Origin: Luteolibacter rhizosphaerae
GTDB lineage: Bacteria > Verrucomicrobiota > Verrucomicrobiia > Verrucomicrobiales > Akkermansiaceae
DNA: 64,000 nt
NCBI RefSeq assembly: GCF_025950095.1
Contig: NZ_JAPDDR010000003.1
Coordinates: 62,001 to 126,000 of the forward strand
Reading direction: 5' to 3'
Part shown: positions 19,345-28,170 of the stretch, piece by piece
Position numbering within the stretch: the stretch's first letter is position 1
Layout of the letters: each line of letters starts with the position of its first letter
Notes under the pieces: generated by a model
Told to the model about the DNA's origin: nothing
Database searches by the model: none
Seen by the model: the letters and a program-made list of their open reading frames with translations, nothing else
Translations under genes and position numbers: made by a program

Positions 19345-19961
19345 CAACGGGGGATTGGGATGGAGGCCAGCAAACTTCCGATCGCCGTGGACTGGTCCGC
19401 CGGTCGCTGGATCGTGCTGATCCGGCTCACCTCGAGTCGCGCCGCAGCCCCGGTCTCGGGGAACCTCACCTGAAAAACCGAGGGCCCTTCCGGCGTCATC
19501 CGCACTACCGTGCTCGCCGCGTTCGGCACATTCGGATCCAGCACCACGCACATCCGGTCCGGCGCAGGGATCGTCCGCTCGTCCAGCACCTCCCCAGCGT
19601 CTGATATTAAGCGACAGCACAACATGCCGGGCATCCACTCTTGCTGCCGCTCCCGGCCGAAATGACCGCTCACCTCCTCCATGGCTTCCAGAGCACAGCG
19701 ATCACCATCGAGGACCAAGCGAAACACCTTCTGTCGCGTGGGCGCTTCGGTTTCTTCGATCGCCACCACCGGCTCTGCTGGTTCGACCGCCATGCCTTCC
19801 GTGCCTGCCATATTCTCAGGCAAGAACACCGGCGATGTTACCGCCTCACGCTCCTCAGCCACCGGGCCCATGTCTCCAACATCCTCCCGCGATAACAGCA
19901 GCAGGATCACCGTCATCACGACAAGGGCCACGACCAAGGGCAGCTTCCGCAGCATGGCCAC
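19344..19961 (-). CDS. Membrane-anchored protein coupled to the M64 peptidase
   Basis: A 205-residue protein with one N-terminal membrane span (LPLVVALVVMTVILLLLS), an acidic linker and a compact C-terminal domain with four cysteines (DGDRC, GMLCC, DRMC). I do not recognise a family. The stop codon overlaps the peptidase start by one base, so the two are made together. A role as an anchor, inhibitor or assembly partner of the peptidase is a guess from the coupling. ATG at 19961 or 19955 are equally possible starts. Confidence 0.65.
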   Translation of the reverse strand: MAMLRKLPLVVALVVMTVILLLLSREDVGDMGPVAEEREAVTSPVFLPENMAGTEGMAVEPAEPVVAIEETEAPTRQKVFRLVLDGDRCALEAMEEVSGHFGRERQQEWMPGMLCCRLISDAGEVLDERTIPAPDRMCVVLDPNVPNAASTVVRMTPEGPSVFQVRFPETGAAARLEVSRISTIQRPADQSTAIGSLLASIPIPR

Positions 19962-20032
19962 TGGCTAGAAGGTCCGCACCCGTCTGTCAATCCGGCTACC
20001 CAGTCACCACATTCCATCGCAAACAACCGGGC

Positions 20033-20105
20033 TAGGGGCGGCGGGTATCGAACCCGCGACCTCCCGCTTATAAGGCGGGTGCTCTCACCGCTGAGCTACG
20101 CCCCC
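20033..20105 (-). tRNA. tRNA-Ile (anticodon UAU)
   Basis: The minus strand folds into a complete 73-nt cloverleaf. Acceptor GGGGGCG pairs with CGCCCCT (first pair G-U), the D stem is GCTC/GAGC, and the anticodon stem is CCCGC/GCGGG with loop CTTATAA, giving anticodon TAT. The variable loop is five bases, the T stem GCGGG/CCCGC with loop TTCGATA, and the discriminator A. CCA is not encoded. The anticodon reads AUA, a codon that most bacteria read with a lysidine-modified CAU tRNA instead. Confidence 0.93.
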
Positions 20106-20249
20106 GTTTCGCAAGGAAACGGAAGAACGTATTCGAAAACGAGGGAGGCGACTCACCCCGCAAGACTCTCGCAAGCCCCATGGCCCGTCAAGCAAGCCAA
20201 CACCTGCAAGCATCGCTGACGATTCTGGGACTGCTCGCGCCAAGCTTCC

Positions 20250-20340
20250 CCGCCCCGGAGGGGCATCGGACCTTAGCCGGTCGGCAAGCGTAGCGCAGCC
20301 ACCGGTTAGTTCCACCACACCATTGGCGTCCCGGAGGGCC
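20250..20340. repeat. REP-like palindromic element in a gene-free stretch
   Basis: The 20106-20465 gap has no credible gene. Within it a perfect GCCCC/GGGGC palindrome (20252-20264) is followed by AGCCGGT (20275-20281) and its complement-like ACCGGTTAG (20301-20309), then CCCGGAGGG. Stacked GC palindromes of this kind are typical of dispersed intergenic repeats. The rest of the gap also has a short direct repeat TGATCACT near 20395-20415. Only one copy is visible in the window. Confidence 0.45.
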
Positions 20341-20465
20341 GCCGGAAACATCCGCTCCACGAATCGCTTCACCCACGTCCTCTGCCTTTCCGCTGATCAC
20401 TGCTCACTGATCACTCGGCACTTCACCACATCCATCTGCGGTTGAAACCCTCCTCCCCCAAACGC

Positions 20466-20494
20466 AAAAAAGCCGCGGAATCACTCCCGCGGCC
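20466..20494 (-). terminator. Intrinsic terminator of the DUF1080 gene
   Basis: Stem GCCGCGG (20472-20478) pairs with CCGCGGC (20487-20493). Read on the minus strand it is followed by six T. It lies 26 bases past the DUF1080 stop codon. Confidence 0.8.
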
Positions 20495-20519
20495 TCTCAT
20501 CAAACTCAGATCCAGGCCA

Positions 20520-21758
20520 TCACAGCTCCTTCACCCAGATGTTCGCGAAGTCGATCGCCGCACCGTGGTGCTGCAGCGCGATCTTCCCCTTCGCCGGGAT
20601 GCCGGGGAGCTGGGCGTTCTCGATCACCGTCTGGCCGTTCAGCGTCACCGTCAGGCGGTCGCCTTGGATCGTGATCATCGTCCGGTTCCACTCGCCGATC
20701 GGCTTGTCCGCCTTCGTCTTCGGCGTCACCCCCGCGATCACTTCCGCCGGCTGCGACTTGTCGGTGCGGTAGCCGTAAACTTCACCCGAGCCGCAAGGCC
20801 AGTTCCACAGGTTCACCTGGCTCTTCGAGCTACCGCGCAGGTAGATCCCGCTATCCAGCTCCTGCTCGTCCACCTGCTCGCCGGTTTCCTTTCCGTCCGG
20901 CCCGATGATAGGGCGCTTCATCACCGGCCCGGGCTTACCCCAGCGCCAGTCGAAGATCACGGTCATGTCCCCGTATTCCTTGGAGAACCACAGGTCCTTG
21001 TCCTTCGCCTCACTATGACCGTCGTACTTCAGGATGCCGTTCGCGGGCACCCAGTGGCCCTTGTCGCCCTCCTCGTGCTCCCAGCCTTCCAGCGTCTTGC
21101 CGTCGAAGATCTTCGTGAAGCCCGCCTGCTTCGCTCCCTCGTCGTTCGCCGGCGGCGCCAGCTCCACGATCCCGATGTTCCGGAAGGCCACGCGATCGCC
21201 ATGACCGCAGAACGCGATGTGACCCGAGCGGCGCTTCACGCCCTTGTGGTCCCCATGCTCCTTGCTCAGCTCGCTAAGCTTCGATTCCAGGATGGTCTCG
21301 CCGTTCACGATCACCATCACGTCATCGCCGTTCACCACGATGCGCTCGTTGTTCCACTCGCCCACCGGCTTCAGCGGAGCCTTCTTCGCCGCGGCCAGCG
21401 TGTAGAGCGAGCCGTGGAATTGATAAGGCTTCAGGTCCTTGTACTTCTCGGAGCTGTTATCCAGCACCTGCACCTCCATCCCCTCGTAGGCCGCATCGCC
21501 CGTACCGGGATAGTGGATGCCGATGCCATTGTTCCCCGCCGCCGGCAGCTTGAATTCGAAATCGAGCGCGTAGTTCGAGTAGATCTTCTCCGTCACCAGG
21601 GTCTTGCCCTCCGGCGTGCAGACGATCGCGCCATCCTCCACGACATAGCCGTCACCGGTCCAGCCGCTGAGGTCCTTGCCATTGAAGAGCGGCGTCTTGG
21701 TGAGCTGGGGTTCCGCGGCCGTCGCGACCAGCGGTAGGATAAGCAGGATGGATTTCAT
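20520..21758 (-). CDS. Secreted two-domain DUF1080 (3-keto-disaccharide hydrolase-like) protein
   Basis: A 412-residue exported protein with a signal peptide (MKSILLILPLVATAAEP) and two tandem DUF1080 domains. The first is at about residues 25-200 (LFNGKDLSGWTGDGYVVEDG, NNGIGIHYPG), the second at about 225-412 (IFDGKTLEGWEHE, ELDSGIYLRGSS, GKIALQHHGAAIDFANIWV). DUF1080 domains are concanavalin-like folds, and several act as 3-keto-glycoside hydrolases or lyases. ATG 21758 is chosen for the signal peptide. The neighbouring oxidoreductase gene, 64 bases upstream on the same strand, fits a sugar oxidation-cleavage pathway. Confidence 0.87.
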   Translation of the reverse strand: MKSILLILPLVATAAEPQLTKTPLFNGKDLSGWTGDGYVVEDGAIVCTPEGKTLVTEKIYSNYALDFEFKLPAAGNNGIGIHYPGTGDAAYEGMEVQVLDNSSEKYKDLKPYQFHGSLYTLAAAKKAPLKPVGEWNNERIVVNGDDVMVIVNGETILESKLSELSKEHGDHKGVKRRSGHIAFCGHGDRVAFRNIGIVELAPPANDEGAKQAGFTKIFDGKTLEGWEHEEGDKGHWVPANGILKYDGHSEAKDKDLWFSKEYGDMTVIFDWRWGKPGPVMKRPIIGPDGKETGEQVDEQELDSGIYLRGSSKSQVNLWNWPCGSGEVYGYRTDKSQPAEVIAGVTPKTKADKPIGEWNRTMITIQGDRLTVTLNGQTVIENAQLPGIPAKGKIALQHHGAAIDFANIWVKEL

Positions 21759-21822
21759 GGTTACGGGAATCGGATATACGTCGGAAGAGTCGCCAAGTTT
21801 CTCGGGTGAATGACGGTGCTGT

Positions 21823-22899
21823 TCAAAGGTCGATGGTCTTGCCGGTGCGGAAACTCTCGTCCGCCGCCGCCACGATCCGCATGGAGGCCACGGCATCTTC
21901 CATGTGGTCGCCCAGATCGAGGTCTTCCAGGATCGCCTTCAGGAAATACTCCTGCTCGCGGTGGCAGAGGCCGTCGTGATCCGGCTCGTCGTCCAGGCGC
22001 ACCGTCTCGTCGGACTTCGCGAAGGTTCCGTCCGCGGTGAGCTGCGAGTGGTGCAGCCGGATCGATTGCGTCTGCGTGTGCGCATCCACATTCGAGCTCT
22101 GCCCCTCGGAGGCTGCCTTGTCCGCCACGATCGAAGCACAACCTTTAGGACCCACCACGTCCTTCACGAAGAAGGCCACCTCGCTCATCATCGGACCCCA
22201 TCCTGCTTCGTACCAACCCACCGAACCGTCCTCGAAGGTCACCTGCAGCGCCCCGTAGTTGATCTTCCCCTCCGGGATCTCATCGCTGAGACGAGCGCCG
22301 ATGCCGGAAACGCGGATCGGTCGCGAGCGGGTCATCTGGCACATCACGTCCACATAGTGCACCCCGCAGTCCACCACCGGGGAGATGGAGGACATCAGCG
22401 CCTTGTGCGTCTTCCAGTTATCCCCGAAGGATTGCTGGTTCAGGTTCATGCGCATCACCAGCGGCTTGCCCAGCGTCTGCGCCAGCTCGATGAATTTGAT
22501 CCAGCTCGGGTGGTGCCGCAGGATGTAGCCGATCACCAGTTTTCTCCCGCTGGCCTTCGCCTTGGCCACGATCGCCTCCGCCGCGCTCACGCTCTCCGCC
22601 AGCGGCTTTTCGATGAAGACGTGGCAACCGGCATCGAAGGCGGCCTCCGCATAGGGACCATGCGTGTCCGGGTAGGTGGAGATGCTCACGGCATCCGGCT
22701 TCGTGGTGGCCAGTGCCTCGTAAAAGTCCGCGAACTCCGCGTAACCGCCGCCCAGCTCGGCATTCAACTTCCCGCGGCTCTCGGCCGAACGGGTCACGAT
22801 CCCGCAGATCTCGAAGCCGGGGATGCGATGATAGGCTAGCGCGTGCGAGCGGCCCATGTGGCCTGCTCCCACGCAAAGAACGCGGATTGGTTTCTGCAT
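21823..22899 (-). CDS. Gfo/Idh/MocA-family NAD(P)-dependent oxidoreductase
   Basis: A 358-residue cytosolic dehydrogenase. The N-terminal Rossmann fold has VLCVGAGHMGRSHALAYH, and the family's EKP motif is in HVFIEKPLAES near residue 95. The C-terminal half carries the substrate domain, with SPVVDCGVHYVDVM (the D-x-G-x-H element). Members oxidise or isomerise sugars, inositols and related polyols. Placed upstream of the secreted DUF1080 protein on the same strand, it probably handles 3-keto sugars or their products. No Tat signal is seen, unlike many verrucomicrobial relatives. Confidence 0.9.
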   Translation of the reverse strand: MQKPIRVLCVGAGHMGRSHALAYHRIPGFEICGIVTRSAESRGKLNAELGGGYAEFADFYEALATTKPDAVSISTYPDTHGPYAEAAFDAGCHVFIEKPLAESVSAAEAIVAKAKASGRKLVIGYILRHHPSWIKFIELAQTLGKPLVMRMNLNQQSFGDNWKTHKALMSSISPVVDCGVHYVDVMCQMTRSRPIRVSGIGARLSDEIPEGKINYGALQVTFEDGSVGWYEAGWGPMMSEVAFFVKDVVGPKGCASIVADKAASEGQSSNVDAHTQTQSIRLHHSQLTADGTFAKSDETVRLDDEPDHDGLCHREQEYFLKAILEDLDLGDHMEDAVASMRIVAAADESFRTGKTIDL

Positions 22900-23041
22900 G
22901 ATCGGGGCGGTAAAACGATTGAAAGTGACGGATTATTTCAAACTCCGCCCGACCGCAAGCGCCGGGCTTGCCAATCCTTCCCACGCCCCGTGCCCGCCGT
23001 CCACCACCAAGCCGCAACCCCTCTTGCTGCCACCCGTACAT

Positions 23042-23074
23042 AAAAAACGCCCCGAGCTTGGTTCGCGGGGCGTT
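23042..23074 (-). terminator. Intrinsic terminator of the four-Cys protein gene
   Basis: Stem ACGCCCCG (23047-23054) pairs with CGGGGCGT (23066-23073). On the minus strand it ends in a T run (23042-23047). It lies about 47 bases after the stop of the 23121-23321 gene. Confidence 0.8.
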
Positions 23075-23120
23075 TCAGGGAGGGCAATCGCCCGCTTGCA
23101 GGAACAGGCGGGGAGGATTC

Positions 23121-23321
23121 TCAGGCTTGAGTGGCCGGCGTGTAGTCACCGCACCAATCGTCAGCAGCCGTGACGGGGAACATCGATTCAAACTTCACCT
23201 CGTCATCGACCTCGAAAGCAACGGTCTGCGGCGCATGGCGACGGCATTCGCCGTGATCTTCTTCCAGCTTGTTCCAATGGACACAGGCGGCACAGGCGCG
23301 GGTAGCGGTCTTGGTAGTCAT
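23121..23321 (-). CDS. Small four-cysteine protein, possible metal-binding
   Basis: A 66-residue soluble protein. Four cysteines are arranged as CAAC (residues 10-13), GECRRH and DWCGDYTP, with conserved-looking aromatic and Pro positions (HWNK, MFPVT). The pattern could bind zinc or an iron-sulfur cluster. I recognise similar short proteins of unknown function in other bacteria but no named family. It stands alone with its own terminator and a 180-base upstream gap that should hold its promoter. Confidence 0.65.
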   Translation of the reverse strand: MTTKTATRACAACVHWNKLEEDHGECRRHAPQTVAFEVDDEVKFESMFPVTAADDWCGDYTPATQA

Positions 23322-23503
23322 AAGTCAAAGAAAGTTGGTTCGGGTAAACCGTGCCGCACTTTCTAACTCATTGCAAAGAAAAGTTGAGTTGAGAAGCAGT
23401 CTCAACCATTTGGATTTCAATGAATTGAGACTAAATCTCAATTACTGTTCAACAGGCGATGGCAATTTACCGCTAATCCCGCATGAGTCACGCGGCACCC
23501 GGC

Positions 23504-25426
23504 TCAGCCTTCCTGACTGGCCCTGAAGGCCCTGCGCAACAAATGCCGCAACTCGTCCGGGCCCACCGGCTTCACCAGATGCTCGTCGAAACCGGCCAGC
23601 TCGGACTTCCGGCGGTCTTCCTCCGCCCCCCAACCGCTCAGGGCGACCAAGTAGGCGTCAGGAAGAATCTCCCGCACTCTCCTCGCCGCCTCGTAGCCGT
23701 TCAGCACCGGCATCCCGATATCGAAGCAGAGGAGATCCGGCTTGAACCGCCGGGCTTCTTCCACCGCCTCCCCGCCGTCATAGACAACCCGGCAGGACAT
23801 ACCCTCCATCTCGAAGAACATCCCCAGAATATCCGCCGTCGCCTTCCCGTCATCGGCCACCAGCACCCGCTTGAAGGATGGCTCTTCCTTCGGCAGGGGC
23901 GGCTTCTCCTCCTCCACCGCGGCTCCGCCGGTCAGGATCGGAAGCTTCACGATGAACTCGCTGCCCTTCCCTTCCCCTTCACTCCGCACCGCGATGCTCC
24001 CGCCATGCATGCTCACCAGCGACTTCACCAAGGTGAGACCGATTCCCAAGCCGTCCTTCGGGCCCGAGGCCCCTTGGTCGAAGAGATCGAAGATCCGGAC
24101 CTGATGCTCCGGGGCGATGCCCTTGCCGTTGTCCTTCACCGAAATATTCAGCATTCCATCCGCATCCGTCGTGGCCGTGAGCTCGATCTTGCCGCCGTCC
24201 GGGGTGTATTTCGCCGCGTTCGTGAGCAGGTTCGAGATGACTTGGGCCAGCCGATGATGATCGCCCGTGAGCATTAGTTCCGGCACATCGTTGCGCACCG
24301 TGAGCTGGTGACGGGAGCGCTCGACCAAGGGGTGGGTGGCCTCCACCGACTGCTTCAGCACCGCATCCAGGAACACCGGGCTCATCTGCAATTCGATCTT
24401 CCCGCTATTGATCCGCGAGACATCCAGCAGGTCGTCGATGAGATGCGACATCTGGTCGATTTGCCGTTTCATCATGCCCGCGATGCGATTCACGCGCTCG
24501 GTATCCCCCGGCGAGGCGAGGATGACTTCCATGCCGGTCAACAGCGGAGCCAAAGGGTTCCGGAGCTCGTGGGCCAGCATCGCCAGGAACTCGTCCTTGC
24601 GCTGGGAGATCTCCGCGAGGTGCATCTCCACCCGCTTGCTCTCGGTGATATCGCGGGAGACCGCCACCACCGTGTCGATGCTGCCGTCCGCGCGCAGTAC
24701 CGGGGAAACTTGCACATCCCACCACTTCGCAGTTCCTTTGAAAGTCGGGCTATACTGCCTGAAGCGGATCAGCTCTCCCTTCAAGGCACCCTCCACCGCG
24801 GCCCGTACTTCGTGCACGCTGCCTTCCGGCCAGAAGCTCGCCCATTCCCTACCCACCATCACGCTCGGATCATCCAGCTCGAGCAGGCAGCGGCCTGGCT
24901 CGTTCAGCGAGATGATCCGCCCTGACCGATCGATCACCTTCACACAGTCGGGACTGCTCTGAAGCACCGTGCGGCTGAACTCCTCGCTGACCCGCAAGAG
25001 GTCCGCGGCCCGCTTGCGCTCCACCGCCAAGGCATAGCGCTCCCGGGCATTCTCGATCGCGCGAACAAGAATCTCCGGGCTCGCCCAGCGCTTGGAAAGG
25101 TAGTCCTGCGCTCCAGCCGGAAGCACCGCCGATCCGGAATTGGTCGAGCCGGTCAGCACCACCACCGGGCAGAGGGTAAGCTCTCCCCCCGCCCGCAGAT
25201 GGCCCAGGATCTCGATCGCATCCATATCCGGCAGGTTGAAGTCGAGCAAGATGCAGTCCGGCACCCGCTCGGACTCGGCCAGCATCCGCAGCGCTTCCGC
25301 ACCGCTGGTGGCCTCGCTGAAGCGGATCCGGCGCTCCGATCCTTGGAGCAGCATCCGCCGCACGTCCACGCGGTCATCCGGTGAGTCCTCGATCAAAAGG
25401 AGGTGGAGGGTATCCGGAGCTTCCAT
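23504..25426 (-). CDS. Hybrid sensor histidine kinase (REC-PAS-HisKA-HATPase-REC)
   Basis: A 640-residue cytosolic kinase with no membrane span. A receiver domain opens the protein (phospho-acceptor Asp in CILLDFNLPDMDAIEIL, ~residue 62), then a PAS domain (~145-265, VLQSSPDCVKVIDRSGRIIS). HisKA follows with LAHELRNPLAPLL (the His, ~293), then HATPase_c with VISNLLTNAAKY and DNGKGIAP. A second receiver closes the protein (LLCFDIGMPVLNGYEAA). It is the last gene of the phytochrome cluster, six bases after the CheY-like regulator, so it is likely to receive or relay that signal. The output partner is not visible, as no DNA-binding regulator is encoded nearby. Confidence 0.9.
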   Translation of the reverse strand: MEAPDTLHLLLIEDSPDDRVDVRRMLLQGSERRIRFSEATSGAEALRMLAESERVPDCILLDFNLPDMDAIEILGHLRAGGELTLCPVVVLTGSTNSGSAVLPAGAQDYLSKRWASPEILVRAIENARERYALAVERKRAADLLRVSEEFSRTVLQSSPDCVKVIDRSGRIISLNEPGRCLLELDDPSVMVGREWASFWPEGSVHEVRAAVEGALKGELIRFRQYSPTFKGTAKWWDVQVSPVLRADGSIDTVVAVSRDITESKRVEMHLAEISQRKDEFLAMLAHELRNPLAPLLTGMEVILASPGDTERVNRIAGMMKRQIDQMSHLIDDLLDVSRINSGKIELQMSPVFLDAVLKQSVEATHPLVERSRHQLTVRNDVPELMLTGDHHRLAQVISNLLTNAAKYTPDGGKIELTATTDADGMLNISVKDNGKGIAPEHQVRIFDLFDQGASGPKDGLGIGLTLVKSLVSMHGGSIAVRSEGEGKGSEFIVKLPILTGGAAVEEEKPPLPKEEPSFKRVLVADDGKATADILGMFFEMEGMSCRVVYDGGEAVEEARRFKPDLLCFDIGMPVLNGYEAARRVREILPDAYLVALSGWGAEEDRRKSELAGFDEHLVKPVGPDELRHLLRRAFRASQEG

Positions 25427-25432
25427 CGTTCC

Positions 25433-25867
25433 TCAGTTGGAAGGCAGGACCACACCCTGCAGCCAGTATTCGAAGATGCGCTGCAGGGTTTCCAAATACT
25501 CCGGGTAATCCACCGGCTTGGTGTGATAGGCATTCGCGCCCTGTTGATAGCAGTAGTCGAGGTCCTTCGGATTGCCGGAGCTCGTGAGGATGACCACCGG
25601 CAGGGAGCGGAAGTTCGGATTCTGCCGCAGCGATTGCAGCGCCTGCCGACCGTCCGTCTGCGGGGTATTCAGGTCCATCAGGGCCAGGAGCGGAGCGTCA
25701 TCGTTCCCGTTCCGGGAGCGCTCAAGCATCTCGAGGCACTCGTCGCCGGTGGTGGCGCGCCGGATTTGGTGTGGCAGCATGCTCCTGCGCGCCGCGCAGA
25801 GAAGCGTGTCGAAGTCCTCGTCCGAGTCCTCCAATACGAGAAGATAGCCGGGTGGGGAGATGCTCAT
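25433..25867 (-). CDS. CheY-like response regulator of the phytochrome cluster
   Basis: A 144-residue single receiver domain. Acidic residues in VLEDSDEDFD bind Mg, the phospho-acceptor Asp lies in LLALMDLNTPQTDG, the Thr/Ser switch in VILTSSGNPKD, and the Lys in AYHTKPVDYPEY. The TPxxDG form and the long C-terminal helix resemble Rcp1-type regulators that partner phytochrome kinases. Its start overlaps the stop of the phytochrome gene by four bases. There is no output domain, so signalling is by protein contact or phosphorelay. Confidence 0.9.
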   Translation of the reverse strand: MSISPPGYLLVLEDSDEDFDTLLCAARRSMLPHQIRRATTGDECLEMLERSRNGNDDAPLLALMDLNTPQTDGRQALQSLRQNPNFRSLPVVILTSSGNPKDLDYCYQQGANAYHTKPVDYPEYLETLQRIFEYWLQGVVLPSN

Positions 25868-28170
25868 TCGAGGGCCAAGGGGGATTCAGCGAGGGTGAAA
25901 AAGAAGGTGCTGCCGACACCCGGGCTTGAATTCACCCAGATCCGACCGCGGTGCTGCTCGATCAGGCGGCGGACGATGGCAAGCCCGGCACCGGAACCAC
26001 CGCCGAAGGCCTCGCGATCGTGCAGACGCTTGAAGATCTTGAACACGACATCGAAGTGCCTGGGGTCCATGCCGATGCCATTGTCCTTCACGTGGAAGAC
26101 CGTGCCACCGTCCGGCAACTCTGCAAATCCTATCTCGATCTCCCGCTCCGCCTTATCGTTGTACTTCAGCGCGTTCGAGAGCAGGTTCATGAAGACCTCC
26201 CGCACCCGCATGCGGTCGCACTCCATCACCGGCAGGCGCTGCGGGATCTGCACCCGCGTCGGAACCTCCTGCAGGCGTGGCGCGATGATCTCCAGCGCTT
26301 CTTCCAGGACCTCCTGCAGATCCACCGGGCGAGGGCTAAGGGTAGCCCGGCCGACCCGCGAGAAATGCAGCAGCGAATCGAGCAGCGAGTCCATCCGCAG
26401 TGCCAGGCGCTTCATACTCTCCAGGCGCCGCAGGGTCTCTTCACCACGGTGCGCCTCGGTCTCGATCAGCTGGTGGGCGTATTTCGAGATCCCGCGCAGC
26501 GGCTCCTTCAGGTCGTGGCTGGCCACGTAGGCGAAGGCATCCAGTTCCTCGTTCGAGCGCATCAGCTCCGCATTCATCACGGTGATCTCCTCGGTGCGGG
26601 AAACCACCAGCTCCATGATCAATACCCGCAAACGCAGCGCGGCTTCGACCTCGACCCGCTTCCACGGTAGCGAACGATGCTTCACGGACTCCGTGAAAAT
26701 CTCGAAGGAGCGGCGCGGGGTGAGCCGCGGTCCGTGCGGGCCGGTAACCACCGGCTTGTCATGCGGATTCCCGCCCCAGTTGACTGTCTGGATCGTTTCC
26801 GGGCGGAACCACAGCACGAAGGTGTGGCGGCGGCGCGACAGCGTGAGGGCCAGCAAGCCACTCCCCACGGTGGCGAAGCCTGCCGCCGGCGGGAAGTCCC
26901 GCACCAACGAATCGGTGGTGTAGATCGGCCTCACGGGTGATTCGAACTCGGGCCGCATGAGCAGCCAGTCCTTCAGCGAATCCAGCTGGGTATCGGTGGG
27001 GGTGCTGCCCGTTTTCCACCAGCGGTCGCCGTGGAACACGGCCACACCACCGGCATCCAGCGTATCCAACAGATTGGGCGAGGCGCTGGTCAACGGTCCC
27101 AGATCCGCATCCTGCGCGGCATTCGTGATCACACGGTTGTGCACCTCCTCGATCTTCAACCGGTAGCCCAGCGATTCCCGCTGCTCCACCGCCCGCAGAT
27201 GCAGCGAAGCCACTTGCGCCATGAATTCACAAGCAGCCCGGATCTGGTGGGGAAAGCGTCGCGGCGTCTCGTGCTGGCACGCGATCAGCCCCCATAGCTC
27301 GCCATCCACCATCAGCGACATGGTCAGCGAGGCCGCCACCCCCATGTTCCGCAAGTACTCGGTGTACATCACCGAGGCCCCGCGCAGCACGCAATGGGTC
27401 ATCAGCAGGGGCTTCCCGCTGTCCGGATTCGCCAGCGGGACCAACTCCATCACCGGGGCAGCGGCATCGGGCAGCGGTCGCACCCAGATCTTCTTGAAGA
27501 TCTCCCGCGCGGGCCAAGGGATGTCCTCCGCCGGATAGTGCAGGCCCAGCCACGGCGCCATGTCCTCGCGCTTCGCCTCCGCCACCACCTCGCCATGGAA
27601 GTCCTCGTGGAAATGATAGACCATCACCCGGTCGATCCCTGTTAGACCCCGCACCTCCTCTGCCAGCACGTCACAGAACCCCTGCAGGGAATGAGCCTCG
27701 TGCAGCCGCGTCACCGCCTTCTTCACGATCCCGTAGTAGTCCGGCAGCGGCGATTCCGCGGGAGCCGCAGGCTCCGCCTCCAGGATCACCAGCCCCTCGC
27801 TGGTATGCACGATGAGATCATAGTCGCCCTTCAGGCTGACCGTGAAAGCATACAGCGGGTTCCGCTCGGTGCGCTCCTTCGTGATGAAATCCCGCAACCT
27901 CTGCTCCCCTTCGTCCCCGAGGAACAAGGACAGCGGCTTGCCCAAGGCTTCCGCCGCGGGAATCCCGAAATGATCGCCCAGATTCTCGCTGGCCTGTAGC
28001 AGCGTGAAATCCTCTGCCCGCAGCACCAGCAGCGCCCCGTGCGATTGGATGCAGCCCGGCGTCTGCACCGGCTCGCTATCGCAATTCGAGATCGTCACCC
28101 CGTGGCGCTTGATACTGTAAGCACCGTTCTCCCACGGCGGAACCGGCACGGATGAGTAGGAGACATTCAT
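25864..28170 (-). CDS. bphP: Bacteriophytochrome histidine kinase with an altered bilin pocket
   Basis: A 768-residue photoreceptor kinase with PAS, GAF, PHY, HisKA and HATPase domains. The biliverdin-linking Cys is in ISNCDSEPVQTPG near residue 24. The GAF domain keeps DRVMVYHF and PAEDIP (the DIP motif). In the GAF segment ASVMYTEYLRNMGV the usual pocket His is Tyr, and in GLIACQHETP the first His of the common ACHH is Gln; these match His260 and His290 of Deinococcus BphP. The PHY tongue PRRSFEIF is normal. The kinase core has FAYVASHDLKEPLRG (phospho-His), NLLSNALKY and DNGIGMDP. ATG 28170 is chosen because it overlaps the heme oxygenase stop (ATGA). The stop overlaps the response regulator start the same way. 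Confidence 0.92.
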   Translation of the reverse strand: MNVSYSSVPVPPWENGAYSIKRHGVTISNCDSEPVQTPGCIQSHGALLVLRAEDFTLLQASENLGDHFGIPAAEALGKPLSLFLGDEGEQRLRDFITKERTERNPLYAFTVSLKGDYDLIVHTSEGLVILEAEPAAPAESPLPDYYGIVKKAVTRLHEAHSLQGFCDVLAEEVRGLTGIDRVMVYHFHEDFHGEVVAEAKREDMAPWLGLHYPAEDIPWPAREIFKKIWVRPLPDAAAPVMELVPLANPDSGKPLLMTHCVLRGASVMYTEYLRNMGVAASLTMSLMVDGELWGLIACQHETPRRFPHQIRAACEFMAQVASLHLRAVEQRESLGYRLKIEEVHNRVITNAAQDADLGPLTSASPNLLDTLDAGGVAVFHGDRWWKTGSTPTDTQLDSLKDWLLMRPEFESPVRPIYTTDSLVRDFPPAAGFATVGSGLLALTLSRRRHTFVLWFRPETIQTVNWGGNPHDKPVVTGPHGPRLTPRRSFEIFTESVKHRSLPWKRVEVEAALRLRVLIMELVVSRTEEITVMNAELMRSNEELDAFAYVASHDLKEPLRGISKYAHQLIETEAHRGEETLRRLESMKRLALRMDSLLDSLLHFSRVGRATLSPRPVDLQEVLEEALEIIAPRLQEVPTRVQIPQRLPVMECDRMRVREVFMNLLSNALKYNDKAEREIEIGFAELPDGGTVFHVKDNGIGMDPRHFDVVFKIFKRLHDREAFGGGSGAGLAIVRRLIEQHRGRIWVNSSPGVGSTFFFTLAESPLALE

